53,625 nucleotides of DNA from CAYJPK01 sp964372035 (GTDB lineage: Bacteria; Desulfobacterota; Desulfovibrionia; Desulfovibrionales; Desulfovibrionaceae). The notes beneath the pieces are model-generated. The model searched no databases. It saw nothing but the letters and a program-made list of their open reading frames with translations, and was not told where the DNA came from. The position numbers were made by a program, and so were the translations under genes. Each line of letters begins with the position of its first letter. Positions within the stretch are counted from its first letter, which is position 1. This document shows positions 44,203 to 52,236 of the stretch, in pieces. Where the stretch lies: assembly GCA_964372035.1 (NCBI GenBank), contig CAYJPK010000003.1:1-53625 (forward strand), read 5' to 3'.

Positions 44203-44602
44203 AGTAAAGAATCCTCCAGTTTGATTTATAAAATAATTTAATGCATGAGTTGAGAATAATACAAGCTAATAGAAAATACAATAAATTTTAATGTTTTTTT
44301 TACTATATTGCTATATAGTTGTAGCTGAAAAACAATTACTTCGAATCATAAAAATGCAAGAAAAGTAATTTTTGATTCTTTATTTATTGTATTTTTATTT
44401 GTTTATTCTAGATAGTAAAATATTTTATTACAGTGTGTTAAAATATTTTTCATCATCGACTATATAGTAAAAACTACGCTTGATATTAATAGTTCTTTGG
44501 TACAAACAAAAAACTGCAACAGTTTTAATAACATATATTTGTTACAAAACTGTTACAGTAAGGAGCTGTGAAATATTAAATTTTATCTAAATTGCTAATA
44601 TC
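44203..44602. other. Intergenic region upstream of the chemoreceptor
   Basis: 400 bp. The right part holds the terminator of the LRR gene (44513-44559). Two related palindromes occur: ACTATAT/ATATAGT at 44312-44329 and ACTATATAGT at 44459-44468. The chemoreceptor promoter must be here, but no sigma-28-type or consensus promoter was found. Confidence 0.4.
44513..44559 (-). terminator. Terminator after the LRR gene
   Basis: ACTG-AACAGTTTT-AACA on the left pairs with its complement on the right with only small interruptions, giving a stem of about 19 bp. On the minus strand it runs into TTTTTGTTTG. Confidence 0.7.
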
Positions 44603-46108
44603 TTATCGCAAACTAACAAAAACATTTTTTGGAAATATCGGGAGTTGTTCTTTCGTGAATATTTTTCTAGAAACAGTTATTTTTTTGAGCTTAGGAAGTT
44701 TAGACGCTTCAGGCACAGCCTTGTAACCCTTTGCTGTTCCAAGATCAAGCTCCACTAAGTTTGGCAATGCACCAATCTGACCCACATTTGTTACATTAGA
44801 ATCATTCACTCTGAATTTTGCTAAATTTTCTAAGTCTTTAATCACTGATAAATCTAAAGCGGGATTTGCATCTTTTATATTTGCTTTGGTAATTATTAAA
44901 TCTTCAAGTTTTTTAAGTCCAGCTATTTTTAGATTATCATAATAACCTTCAAAAATATATAATTTTTTCAAATTTTCAAGCTTATAAATAAAGTCAAGTG
45001 AAATTGGAGTAGTGTCTTTTATATTGTTATACTCAAAAGTTAATTTTTCTAAAGCTGACATATTTGCAATAGCGGCAAAATTCGTTACAGCCTTACAACG
45101 TGCAATTCTAAATTCTTGAACATTTTTAAGTTCAGATACAAAAGCCAAATCTCCAAGGTCGTTTTTCATTGAGCTTATGAAAAGTTGTTTAAGCTTAGGA
45201 GCGTTTTTTAAAGGAGTAAAGTCAGTTATGCTTTCATTAAGAAAGGTTATGCTTTCAAGCTTTGGCATATCTTTAATCCAGTCGATTGATGCCATATCGC
45301 TATAGCCACCCTCAAAAATTTTGACTTGCTTCAAGCTCTCAAAACTTGAAAAATCAGCTCCATGCACACCGTAATAATTTATTACTTCAAGCTTTGGACA
45401 TTTTGCTAGTGGGCTAAAATCCTTAACTCGTGCTGATTGAACATCAAAACGTACAAGATTTTTTAAATTAGCAACATCACTTATATCTTTGACAGTTGAA
45501 GCATTTATATTTAACTTTGTAAGGTTGGGATAAGTCGCAGAAAGAGGTTTCAAGTCAGATAAATCAAAATAACTTAATCTAATCTCCTTTAAGCCCTCAA
45601 GCTTTGGTAAGCCCTCAAGAGAAGTCGCACTCTTAGCCTTAATTGCTACAGCTTTAAGATTGTTTAGCTTTGACATCCACTTTAGGTTTTGACCCTTTGC
45701 ATCATATTTAACATCAATTTTTTCTAAGCCCTCTAATACTGCTAGTGGAGTAACATCTTGAAGCTTATCAAGCTCAAACTTAAGGCTTTTCAAATTTTTC
45801 AAAGTTGCAAGTGGCGAAATATCCGTTATATTATTGTTTTTTCCTATTTCAAGATTTACTATCTCTGGCAGTTCTTTTACAATTGTCTGCAAATCTTCAT
45901 TTTTAATTTTTTCAAGGCTAATAGGTGTTTTAGCAAGGTTGATTTTATTTTCGGCAATAGCCTTTTTTATGGCAACAATAGCTTCCGGCGTAACACTCTC
46001 AACAATGCTAGTTTTCCAAGCAGCCACTCTAAATGAAGGCTTTGCAAAAGCTGGAATACTAATAGCTAAACTAAAAACTATAGATACTATTATTAACTTA
46101 AAATGCAT
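44603..46108 (-). CDS. Secreted leucine-rich-repeat protein, internalin-like
   Basis: A 501-residue exported protein with a signal peptide of about 22 residues ending at AFA. Residues about 75-495 are some sixteen leucine-rich repeats of the bacterial internalin type (pattern NITDISPLATLKNLKSLKF), giving a curved solenoid for protein binding. There is no LPXTG, membrane anchor or lipobox, so it is probably periplasmic or secreted. AAGGAG precedes the ATG. It lies 31 bp downstream of the LuxR-type regulator and probably shares its transcript. Confidence 0.85.
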   Translation of the reverse strand: MHFKLIIVSIVFSLAISIPAFAKPSFRVAAWKTSIVESVTPEAIVAIKKAIAENKINLAKTPISLEKIKNEDLQTIVKELPEIVNLEIGKNNNITDISPLATLKNLKSLKFELDKLQDVTPLAVLEGLEKIDVKYDAKGQNLKWMSKLNNLKAVAIKAKSATSLEGLPKLEGLKEIRLSYFDLSDLKPLSATYPNLTKLNINASTVKDISDVANLKNLVRFDVQSARVKDFSPLAKCPKLEVINYYGVHGADFSSFESLKQVKIFEGGYSDMASIDWIKDMPKLESITFLNESITDFTPLKNAPKLKQLFISSMKNDLGDLAFVSELKNVQEFRIARCKAVTNFAAIANMSALEKLTFEYNNIKDTTPISLDFIYKLENLKKLYIFEGYYDNLKIAGLKKLEDLIITKANIKDANPALDLSVIKDLENLAKFRVNDSNVTNVGQIGALPNLVELDLGTAKGYKAVPEASKLPKLKKITVSRKIFTKEQLPIFPKNVFVSLR

Positions 46109-46139
46109 AAAAACTCCTTATTTTATAAATTTTAATTTA

Positions 46140-46751
46140 CTATATTGCCACGAAGCGATTTTCAATGACATTAACCACTAGTTCCATGCTAGATTTACAA
46201 CCAGATTTTAAAAGCATATTTTCAACATGCCGCTTTACTGTGCCTGGACTAATTTCAAGTATTTCAGATATTTCTTTCTTTTTTAATGATTTACACAAGA
46301 GTCTAAGCACATCACACTCTCTATCACTAAACCTAACTTCACCATATTCAGTTTGAAGCTTAGCAGCTATGGGAAATATTTTTTCACCACGCACAACTGC
46401 CCTAACCGCCTTTAATAGCTCAGCTAAAGGTTGAGCTTTGGAAATAAATGCATTAGCACCGCTTTTTTTGGCTTCTGACATATAAGAAATATCATTATTG
46501 CCTGACATAGTGATGACCTTAATATTTGGAAAACGCTCTTTGATTTTTTTAGTTAATTCAATCCCACTATGTGATTTTTCAATATAAATAGCAGTTAAAA
46601 CAACATCAGGCTGATATTTTGCACATAATTCTTCACCAATAAGACTGCTTGAAGCACCTGCTACAAAAACCATATCTTCTTGGGCATCAACTACACAGCT
46701 AAAAGCATCAAGAACAGATTTGTGTTCGTCAATAATCATAACTTTAATCAT
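46140..46751 (-). CDS. NarL/FixJ-type regulator with pseudo-receiver domain
   Basis: A 203-residue protein with a receiver-like domain (1-120) and a LuxR-type helix-turn-helix (about 135-195: FSDRECDVLRLLCKSLKKKE, then ISPGTVKRHVENML). The phosphorylated Asp is missing: the segment reads DVVLTAIYIE with alanine at position 54 (codon GCT), although the acidic pair near residue 8-9 and the lysine in FISKAQP remain. Phosphorylation-independent control is therefore likely. AAGGAGG precedes the ATG. It is divergent from the binding-protein/LuxR pair and upstream of the LRR gene, with which it probably forms an operon. Confidence 0.87.
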   Translation of the reverse strand: MIKVMIIDEHKSVLDAFSCVVDAQEDMVFVAGASSSLIGEELCAKYQPDVVLTAIYIEKSHSGIELTKKIKERFPNIKVITMSGNNDISYMSEAKKSGANAFISKAQPLAELLKAVRAVVRGEKIFPIAAKLQTEYGEVRFSDRECDVLRLLCKSLKKKEISEILEISPGTVKRHVENMLLKSGCKSSMELVVNVIENRFVAI

Positions 46752-46830
46752 ATCTCCCTCCTTAACTTTAACTACATTAAACTCTTAAATATACCTTAAT
46801 CACAAACCAATTATCTGCAATCGTTCTATT

Positions 46831-46956
46831 AATGAACTTCATTAAAAATAATAAAAAAAAAATTTTATCATCATATTCATCATTGTAATGATAAAAAAAA
46901 TCATCATTTTTTTAATTTTTTCATCATAATGATGGTTGTTTTTAATCATTATGATG
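46831..46956. promoter_or_regulatory. Cluster of ATCAT/ATGAT palindromes
   Basis: Four short perfect palindromes occur in 126 bp: AATGAACTTCATT (46831-46843), ATCATTGTAATGAT (46879-46892), CATCATAATGATG (46922-46934) and ATCATTATGAT (46945-46955). ATCATCAT half-sites lie at 46867 and 46900. The gap separates two divergent operons that each encode a LuxR-type DNA-binding protein, and the cluster ends 24 bp upstream of the -35 box of the plus promoter. Confidence 0.55.
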
Positions 46957-46979
46957 TAAAGATTTAATCACATACTCAA

Positions 46980-47008
46980 TTGACATAGTGTATAAAAATC
47001 AATATTAT
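46980..47008 (+). promoter_or_regulatory. Promoter of the binding-protein/LuxR pair
   Basis: TTGACA (46980-46985), a 17-base spacer and TATTAT (47003-47008). This is a near-consensus housekeeping promoter, with the ribosome site AGGAG a short distance downstream. Confidence 0.72.
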
Positions 47009-47033
47009 TTAACAAAAAATAGGAGAGTATAAT

Positions 47034-48410
47034 ATGCGGAAAAATTCATTATTAAGACTAATTGGTTTTTTAATTTGTTTATGTTTCACATTGTCAGCTT
47101 GCGACAAGCTTGGTATTTCTTCTAAAGAACAAACTACACTTACTATTTGGCATGTATATGGTGCCCAAACCTACTCTCCGATGAATACAATGATTGAAAA
47201 GTTCAATCAAACTGTTGGTAAAGAAAATGGCGTTCAAATAATTGTTAGCTCTGTTTCAAACTCAGCTGCCATACATGATTCTTTGGTTGCAGCGGGTAAA
47301 AATGAAGCTGGAGCACCTGAATTACCTGATTTATTCGTATGTTACCCAAAGACCCTAGAAGCTATGGGCAAACACTACGCTCTTGACTGGAAAAAATATT
47401 TTTCAAAAGATGAATTAGATACAATCGTACCTGAATTTATTGAAGAAGGTATGTTTGATGATAAACTACTTGTTTTTCCTATTGCAAAGTCATCAAATTC
47501 TTTCACTTTGAATGCTGATTTGTTTGAACAATTTGCCAAAGCAACCAATCATAGCTACGCAGACTTAAAAAATTGGGAAAGCTTTTTCAAAGTTACTGAA
47601 GATTATTATAAATGGTCAGGTGGCAAATCTTTTTTTATGCACGACAGCTGGATTCAACACCCAATGATTAGTATGGCAAGTTTTGGGACGTCTCTGTTTA
47701 GAAATAATGATATCGATTGGGACAACCTTTATTTTGATAAGGTAATGCGTCCTTTAATTCGAGCAGGCATTAGAGGCGAAGTATGCCTAATGTCTGGATT
47801 TACGACGAAAGCTATTATGGTTGATGAGGCAGTTGGAGGAATAATGTCTACCGCTAGTATTTTATATTTTAAAGATCACGTAACACATAAAGATAATTCA
47901 AAAACTCCGCTTAGACTTCAGTCCTTTCCAATACCATATTTTGAAGGTGCAAGCCAAGTTGCAATTCAACGTGGAACGGGTCTTATTGCCTTGAAATCTA
48001 CTGAAGCCAAGGAAAAAGCTGCTGCATTATTTTGCAAGTGGATTACGTCTCAAGACATTAATTTAGAATTTACAATGCAAGGTGGCTACTGGCCGGTCCG
48101 TAAAACAAGTTTTGATAAAATCAATAATGAACTTGAAAGTTTTGAATTTCAAAGAGATAGATATAAATCATTGTATCAGGCAATTTCAAAGATTTACAAA
48201 GAAAACAGCTTAATGCCGGCACCTACTTTTACAGAATTTGGTGAATTAGAAATCGCATTTCCCATCGCATTATGTGAAGTGCTTGAAAAAAATAAAGCTA
48301 TTTGGTTGAGTTCCTTAACTAAAGATGAGGCTTTCCTTAAACAATTAACTGATAAAGCCTTTATTGAACTTAAAGAAGCAGTATATAGAATAATTAAAGA
48401 AAGAGCTTAG
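47034..48410 (+). CDS. Family 1 solute-binding lipoprotein without permease
   Basis: A 458-residue lipoprotein of the extracellular solute-binding family 1 type used by sugar ABC importers. The signal peptide ends in a lipobox, LSAC, with the lipidated Cys at residue 23. The mature start TTLTIWHVYG is characteristic of the family, as are ALKSTEAKEKAAALFCKWIT and the GGYWPVRK segment. No ABC permease or ATPase gene is adjacent. The next gene starts 2 bp after the stop and encodes a membrane sensor with a DNA-binding domain, so this protein most likely delivers ligand to that sensor. Confidence 0.85.
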   Translation: MRKNSLLRLIGFLICLCFTLSACDKLGISSKEQTTLTIWHVYGAQTYSPMNTMIEKFNQTVGKENGVQIIVSSVSNSAAIHDSLVAAGKNEAGAPELPDLFVCYPKTLEAMGKHYALDWKKYFSKDELDTIVPEFIEEGMFDDKLLVFPIAKSSNSFTLNADLFEQFAKATNHSYADLKNWESFFKVTEDYYKWSGGKSFFMHDSWIQHPMISMASFGTSLFRNNDIDWDNLYFDKVMRPLIRAGIRGEVCLMSGFTTKAIMVDEAVGGIMSTASILYFKDHVTHKDNSKTPLRLQSFPIPYFEGASQVAIQRGTGLIALKSTEAKEKAAALFCKWITSQDINLEFTMQGGYWPVRKTSFDKINNELESFEFQRDRYKSLYQAISKIYKENSLMPAPTFTEFGELEIAFPIALCEVLEKNKAIWLSSLTKDEAFLKQLTDKAFIELKEAVYRIIKERA

Positions 48411-48412
48411 TT

Positions 48413-50056
48413 ATGCAAACATTATTTTCTTCAAAAAAAATAAAGCAAGGCGAGCAGGGTCGATATTCGCTAAGACTTCACCTTCTGTTAAGCTTTTCGA
48501 CTTTGATTTTTGTTTTATTTATGATTGCGCTACCATTTTTTTATTTTTTTGATATTTTTGATGCTCCTAAGAAAAAAATATCAGATGCCTTAGATAATTA
48601 TCTTGTAAACTATGAAAAAAGCGTATCATATCAATTTGATAATATTGCGGCATATGGTATTCAACTTAATAAAAGTTTAGTTGCAGAGATCGAAAGGACT
48701 TTAGATGAAAATAAGATAGCGTCATTTAAAAACATATCTGACAATAGAAATTTACTTAAGTTAATGCAAGAAAACACCAGCGATGTTTTAAAGTCTTCTC
48801 TATTAATATCAAAATCTAGTGGAGCTTTTGTAAGTTTCAATGCAACTGTCAATTCTTCATTATCAAAAACAACTAAAACATGTAGTGGTGTTTACTTAAA
48901 AATAAGCAATCTCAATAATTTCAATGATATAAATCCTACTATTTTCCTATTACGTGGCATGCCAGAACTTGGGGATTACCATGATATTGAATTATATAAT
49001 ATGTGGGAGATGGAACTAGATGAAGCAGAATGTATGCAAGATACCTTTGCAAAGGACTATTCAAATATCCACATTGATTCTAGATATTCTTTTTTAGAAC
49101 CTCGTTATATCAAGCAATCATGGGAAAAGGTAATTTTGCTTGTTACACCTTTAATTGGTACAAATGGCGAAGTTTATGGTATTTGTGGGCTTGAAATTAG
49201 TTCTCTTTTGTACAGTCTTTCACATAGAAGTATTCAAGCTTCAATTGATGGAATTATTGGCAGTATTGCTTTAGAAAGTAATTCACAAAATCCACCACTA
49301 CTTAATCTAGATAATAAATTTTTGCATGGTATGATTAGCTCTCAAGGTAGCGAGCATTATACTATTGAGCAAAATAATTTTTACAAAGAATTAAGCAATG
49401 GTGTTAATAAGTTTGCGGCAAAAACAATTGAATTTCACCCTTCAGCTATATCCATAGACGACAGCAACACAAAATGGCAAATTGTTGCCTTATTACCGCA
49501 AGAGCTGGAAGACGAACTTATTGCAAAAAACAACATGTTCTTACTACTTGGACTAAGTGCCTTTATTTTAATTGCTTTTGTGATTTCATATATCTTAGTT
49601 TATCGTGCATCTTCACCAATTTTAACGTCTTTAAAGCAAATACAGGAGGGAACTGAAACAAATTCTGATATTTTAGAATTTAATGATTTAATTGAACATT
49701 TAAAAAATAAAGAACAAAAATTACGACTTAAGCAACAAAAACTTGCTAGTGACATAGATTTAGAAAATAATGAACAAAATAGCGAAGATAATACAACTCT
49801 TCAAGCCGATATTACAGCATATAACACTTTTATTGAGCAACTTAGTACTCTTACAAAATCAGAAAGAAAAGTCTTTGAACTGTATGTGCAAAAAATGGAT
49901 TCGCATCAAGTTGCTAACGAATTAAATGTTTCTATTAATACTATTCGCACACACAATCGCAATATTTACAGTAAGTTATATGTGTCCTCGTATAAGGAGC
50001 TTATGGTGTATATACAAATGATGGTTGGCTCTACAAAATTTTATGAAACAGAATAA
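48413..50056 (+). CDS. Membrane-anchored Cache sensor with LuxR-type DNA-binding domain
   Basis: A 547-residue one-component regulator. Membrane segment 1 is at about 23-47, an extracytoplasmic region at about 50-372 resembles a double Cache domain (TPLIGTNGEVYGICGLEIS near 245-263), membrane segment 2 is at about 375-397, then a charged coiled stretch (425-445) and a LuxR-type helix-turn-helix at about 476-535 (LTKSERKVFELYVQK, NVSINTIRTHNRNIYSKL). There is no receiver, kinase or phosphotransfer domain, so signal would pass directly through the membrane to DNA, in the manner of ToxR/CadC but with another DNA-binding family. The transcript is shared with the binding protein. Confidence 0.83.
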   Translation: MQTLFSSKKIKQGEQGRYSLRLHLLLSFSTLIFVLFMIALPFFYFFDIFDAPKKKISDALDNYLVNYEKSVSYQFDNIAAYGIQLNKSLVAEIERTLDENKIASFKNISDNRNLLKLMQENTSDVLKSSLLISKSSGAFVSFNATVNSSLSKTTKTCSGVYLKISNLNNFNDINPTIFLLRGMPELGDYHDIELYNMWEMELDEAECMQDTFAKDYSNIHIDSRYSFLEPRYIKQSWEKVILLVTPLIGTNGEVYGICGLEISSLLYSLSHRSIQASIDGIIGSIALESNSQNPPLLNLDNKFLHGMISSQGSEHYTIEQNNFYKELSNGVNKFAAKTIEFHPSAISIDDSNTKWQIVALLPQELEDELIAKNNMFLLLGLSAFILIAFVISYILVYRASSPILTSLKQIQEGTETNSDILEFNDLIEHLKNKEQKLRLKQQKLASDIDLENNEQNSEDNTTLQADITAYNTFIEQLSTLTKSERKVFELYVQKMDSHQVANELNVSINTIRTHNRNIYSKLYVSSYKELMVYIQMMVGSTKFYETE

Positions 50057-50103
50057 ATGATCTTAGTTTATCATCAACAAAAAACTTAATTATTATTTAA
50101 AAT

Positions 50104-50138
50104 AAAAGGTGGTATGTTATATTTTTACCACCTTTTTT
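50104..50138. terminator. Convergent terminator
   Basis: AAAAGGTGGTA (50104-50114) and TACCACCTTTT (50126-50136) form a perfect 11-bp stem flanked by A and T runs. It ends both the LuxR-type gene and the ankyrin gene. Confidence 0.85.
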
Positions 50139-50150
50139 ATTATATCCAAA

Positions 50151-51188
50151 TCACTTATAATCTATTATATGCTTATTTGCTCCTCCGTTGCTTAGAGGAG
50201 TCAAAAATCTAAAATGATCGGGTGAAGAACCATCACCAGAAATATGCATTTCATAATTTGCCAATATATATTGATTATTTTCTTTGTATATATATGCAAC
50301 TTTCATTATTTGCTTTAAGTCTTGCTCTAAAAATATCAATTCCACAAAATTTTCACCATCAAGCTCAATACACTTTGCTTTTGCATTTTTCATGATTATA
50401 GGATCAATTTCATAGCCTTCAGGAATGTATGGATTAAAGTTTTCACCTAGTTTTGCAATAATATTTTTTGCTTCTTTATTATTAGCGACTATACTACGAA
50501 TTGTTAAGCCTTTTGGTAAAATAGTTCTATCAGCATTGTTCTTTAATAGTAAATCTAATATTTCACCAGCTTCATCAGCAACAACAAGAGTAAGTGCTGT
50601 ATAGCCATCATTATTTGTAGCGTTAATATCTATCCCTCTAGCAATAAGAAAAATTATAAGCTCTCCCGAAGCCTTTGATTTGTTTAAAATATGCGCCATT
50701 AACGCTGTATTGCCACCTCTATCAGTGCTATTAATATTAGCGCCTTTGTCTAGTAATAATTTTAGACTCTCTACTTTACCAGCCCTTGCACTATTAATAA
50801 AGGGTGTAAAACCTTTTATATCTGCAATATCAATATTTGCATGCTTATCAAGCAACAAATTCATAATAGCAATATCACCATTGCTACTTGCAAGCATGAG
50901 CGGTGTATTACCGCCCATGTCTTGAATATCAACATTTGCGCCATTCTCTAGTAGCAAAGCAACTACTTCTTTTTTGCCAAATATAGTCGCCCAAATCAAA
51001 GGTGAAAATCCATTTTGATTCTTAAAATTTATATCAGCACCATCTTTAATTAGCGCCTCAACCTTTTCTACATCACCAGCACCAGACGCACTCACTAGTT
51101 CGTCACTTCCATAAGAAATACTTGGTAAACTCACTGCTGCGCAAAGTAATATTTTCTGTACAAACTTGCGCATATAAAAACCTTTCAT
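50151..51188 (-). CDS. Exported ankyrin-repeat protein with unrecognised C-terminal domain
   Basis: A 345-residue protein with a signal peptide of about 26 residues (ISYG end). Residues about 30-245 contain six or seven ankyrin repeats, for example GGNTPLMLASSNGDIAIMNL and GFTPFINSARAGKVESLKLL. Residues about 255-345 form a separate domain (PEGYEIDPIIMKNAKAKCIE, then VELIFLEQDL) that is visibly related to the C-terminus of the upstream gene's product. Start at 51188 follows GAGG; ATG 51173 is an alternative. It is probably co-transcribed with the Ser/Asn-rich gene 41 bp upstream. Function unknown; protein binding in the periplasm or outside the cell is likely. Confidence 0.8.
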   Translation of the reverse strand: MKGFYMRKFVQKILLCAAVSLPSISYGSDELVSASGAGDVEKVEALIKDGADINFKNQNGFSPLIWATIFGKKEVVALLLENGANVDIQDMGGNTPLMLASSNGDIAIMNLLLDKHANIDIADIKGFTPFINSARAGKVESLKLLLDKGANINSTDRGGNTALMAHILNKSKASGELIIFLIARGIDINATNNDGYTALTLVVADEAGEILDLLLKNNADRTILPKGLTIRSIVANNKEAKNIIAKLGENFNPYIPEGYEIDPIIMKNAKAKCIELDGENFVELIFLEQDLKQIMKVAYIYKENNQYILANYEMHISGDGSSPDHFRFLTPLSNGGANKHIIDYK

Positions 51189-51229
51189 AAAACCTCGATA
51201 AAACCTAAAAACCTTATTTGTAATACACC

Positions 51230-51919
51230 TTATTTTTTATAATTGATGTAAGCATCTAATTTGTCACGATCACTCAGAAAACCTCTAATTCTATATTGAT
51301 TTTTGGCCGCTCCACTACCAAAAACTTGTAAGTTACGACGCTCAAAAAAATGCTTACCATTTTTCTTTGAAATAACACCTATTTTCATAGTTCTGTGAGT
51401 TACCTTATGAGGCCATTTTGAGGCTCTTAAAGCTCGTAATTCTGGTTCTAGAAAAAGAACATCTACATAGGCATCTTTTTTCCAATCTTTTGCAACGGCT
51501 TTTGCCTGATTCATGTATTTAGCGTCAATTTTAAAATGCTCCGGCATTTCAATAACTTTGTTTGTTGTTACAGCTTTTGGAGCTGCTTTTTTTTGATTGG
51601 TATTATTTTTTTGAGTGCTTGCAACAGCTTTTGGTTGAGTCGAGCTTGAAGCATTAGAATTAATATTACTTGCATTACTAGAATTACTTGTGTTGTTCGT
51701 ACTATTAGAACTACTTACGTTACTAGAACTATTTGCGCTGTTAGTGTTCGAGTTTGTGTTATTTGAATTGTTTGAACTATTGTCATCTTTTGCCATATCA
51801 ACCACTTTTGATGTAACGTCAATAGCTCTAGACACATCACCAAAACTAAATGCATTTACATTTAATGCAATTGAAAGTGGTAAAACAAAGCATGTTGTAA
51901 AAATAAGTTTCTTTAGCAT
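51230..51919 (-). CDS. Exported Ser/Asn-rich linker protein with the same C-terminal domain
   Basis: A 229-residue protein with a signal peptide of about 23 residues (ending NAF/NA). Residues about 46-95 are almost only Ser and Asn with a few Thr and Ala, a flexible low-complexity linker. Residues about 124-229 are a compact basic domain: MPEHFKIDAKYMNQAKAV, then VDVLFLEPELRAL. It shares spacing and key residues with the C-terminus of the ankyrin protein. ATG 51919 follows GAGGTG and is preferred to one four codons upstream. I recognise no known family. Confidence 0.75.
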   Translation of the reverse strand: MLKKLIFTTCFVLPLSIALNVNAFSFGDVSRAIDVTSKVVDMAKDDNSSNNSNNTNSNTNSANSSSNVSSSNSTNNTSNSSNASNINSNASSSTQPKAVASTQKNNTNQKKAAPKAVTTNKVIEMPEHFKIDAKYMNQAKAVAKDWKKDAYVDVLFLEPELRALRASKWPHKVTHRTMKIGVISKKNGKHFFERRNLQVFGSGAAKNQYRIRGFLSDRDKLDAYINYKK

Positions 51920-52146
51920 AATACACCTCATTTTCTTAATTATAATTAAAAATAATTTTTTATTGATTTAACAATACTAAAAAATGAAATATAAAGAATG
52001 TGCCTATCTGCACATTACTTGAAAATATTTTGCTTTGTTATATTAATTTGTGGTTAGCTATAGATGATATTTCTTTCAGGTATAGCCAAAAGATTGAGGT
52101 AATAATAAGTAAATCGACAGTACTGTTATTATAAAAATTTGGACGC
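51920..52146. other. Intergenic region left of the tRNA-Asn remnant
   Basis: About 230 bp, AT-rich, that should contain the promoter of the Ser/Asn-rich gene. A TATAAT is present on the minus strand near 51945, without a good -35 element. No gene is seen. Confidence 0.3.
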
Positions 52147-52180
52147 AAAAAAAGCACCTACATTTTATTGTAAGTGCTTT
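52147..52180 (-). terminator. Terminator of the original tRNA-Asn gene
   Basis: On the minus strand AAAGCACTTACA and TGTAGGTGCTTT pair (one G-T wobble) and run into seven T (A at 52147-52153 on the plus strand). It lies just after the 3' end of the tRNA remnant. Confidence 0.8.
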
Positions 52181-52188
52181 AAATATAA

Positions 52189-52236
52189 TGGCTCCCCAGG
52201 ACGGACTTGAACCGCCAACCTAGTGATTAACAGTCC
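52189..52236 (-). tRNA. tRNA-Asn 3' half (att site remnant)
   Basis: On the minus strand this reads from the anticodon arm (GACTGTTAATC, anticodon GUU) through the variable loop and T-arm (GGTTCAAGTCC) to the acceptor strand CTGGGGAGCCA with encoded CCA. The 5' half (a TCCCCAG acceptor strand and D-arm) is absent upstream, where unrelated sequence begins at about 52237. It is therefore not a working gene but the duplicated 3' part left by integration, marking the left edge of an element whose integrase begins at 52448. Confidence 0.88.

Noticed and set aside
46861..46956. CRISPR-like repeats of TCATCAT
   Set aside because: Units are too short, spacing is irregular and there are no spacers or cas genes; they are better read as regulatory palindromes.
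51690..51971. Leu/Phe-rich frame opposite the Ser/Asn-rich gene
   Set aside because: Its composition is the reverse-strand reading of the Ser/Asn linker codons, and it has no independent support.
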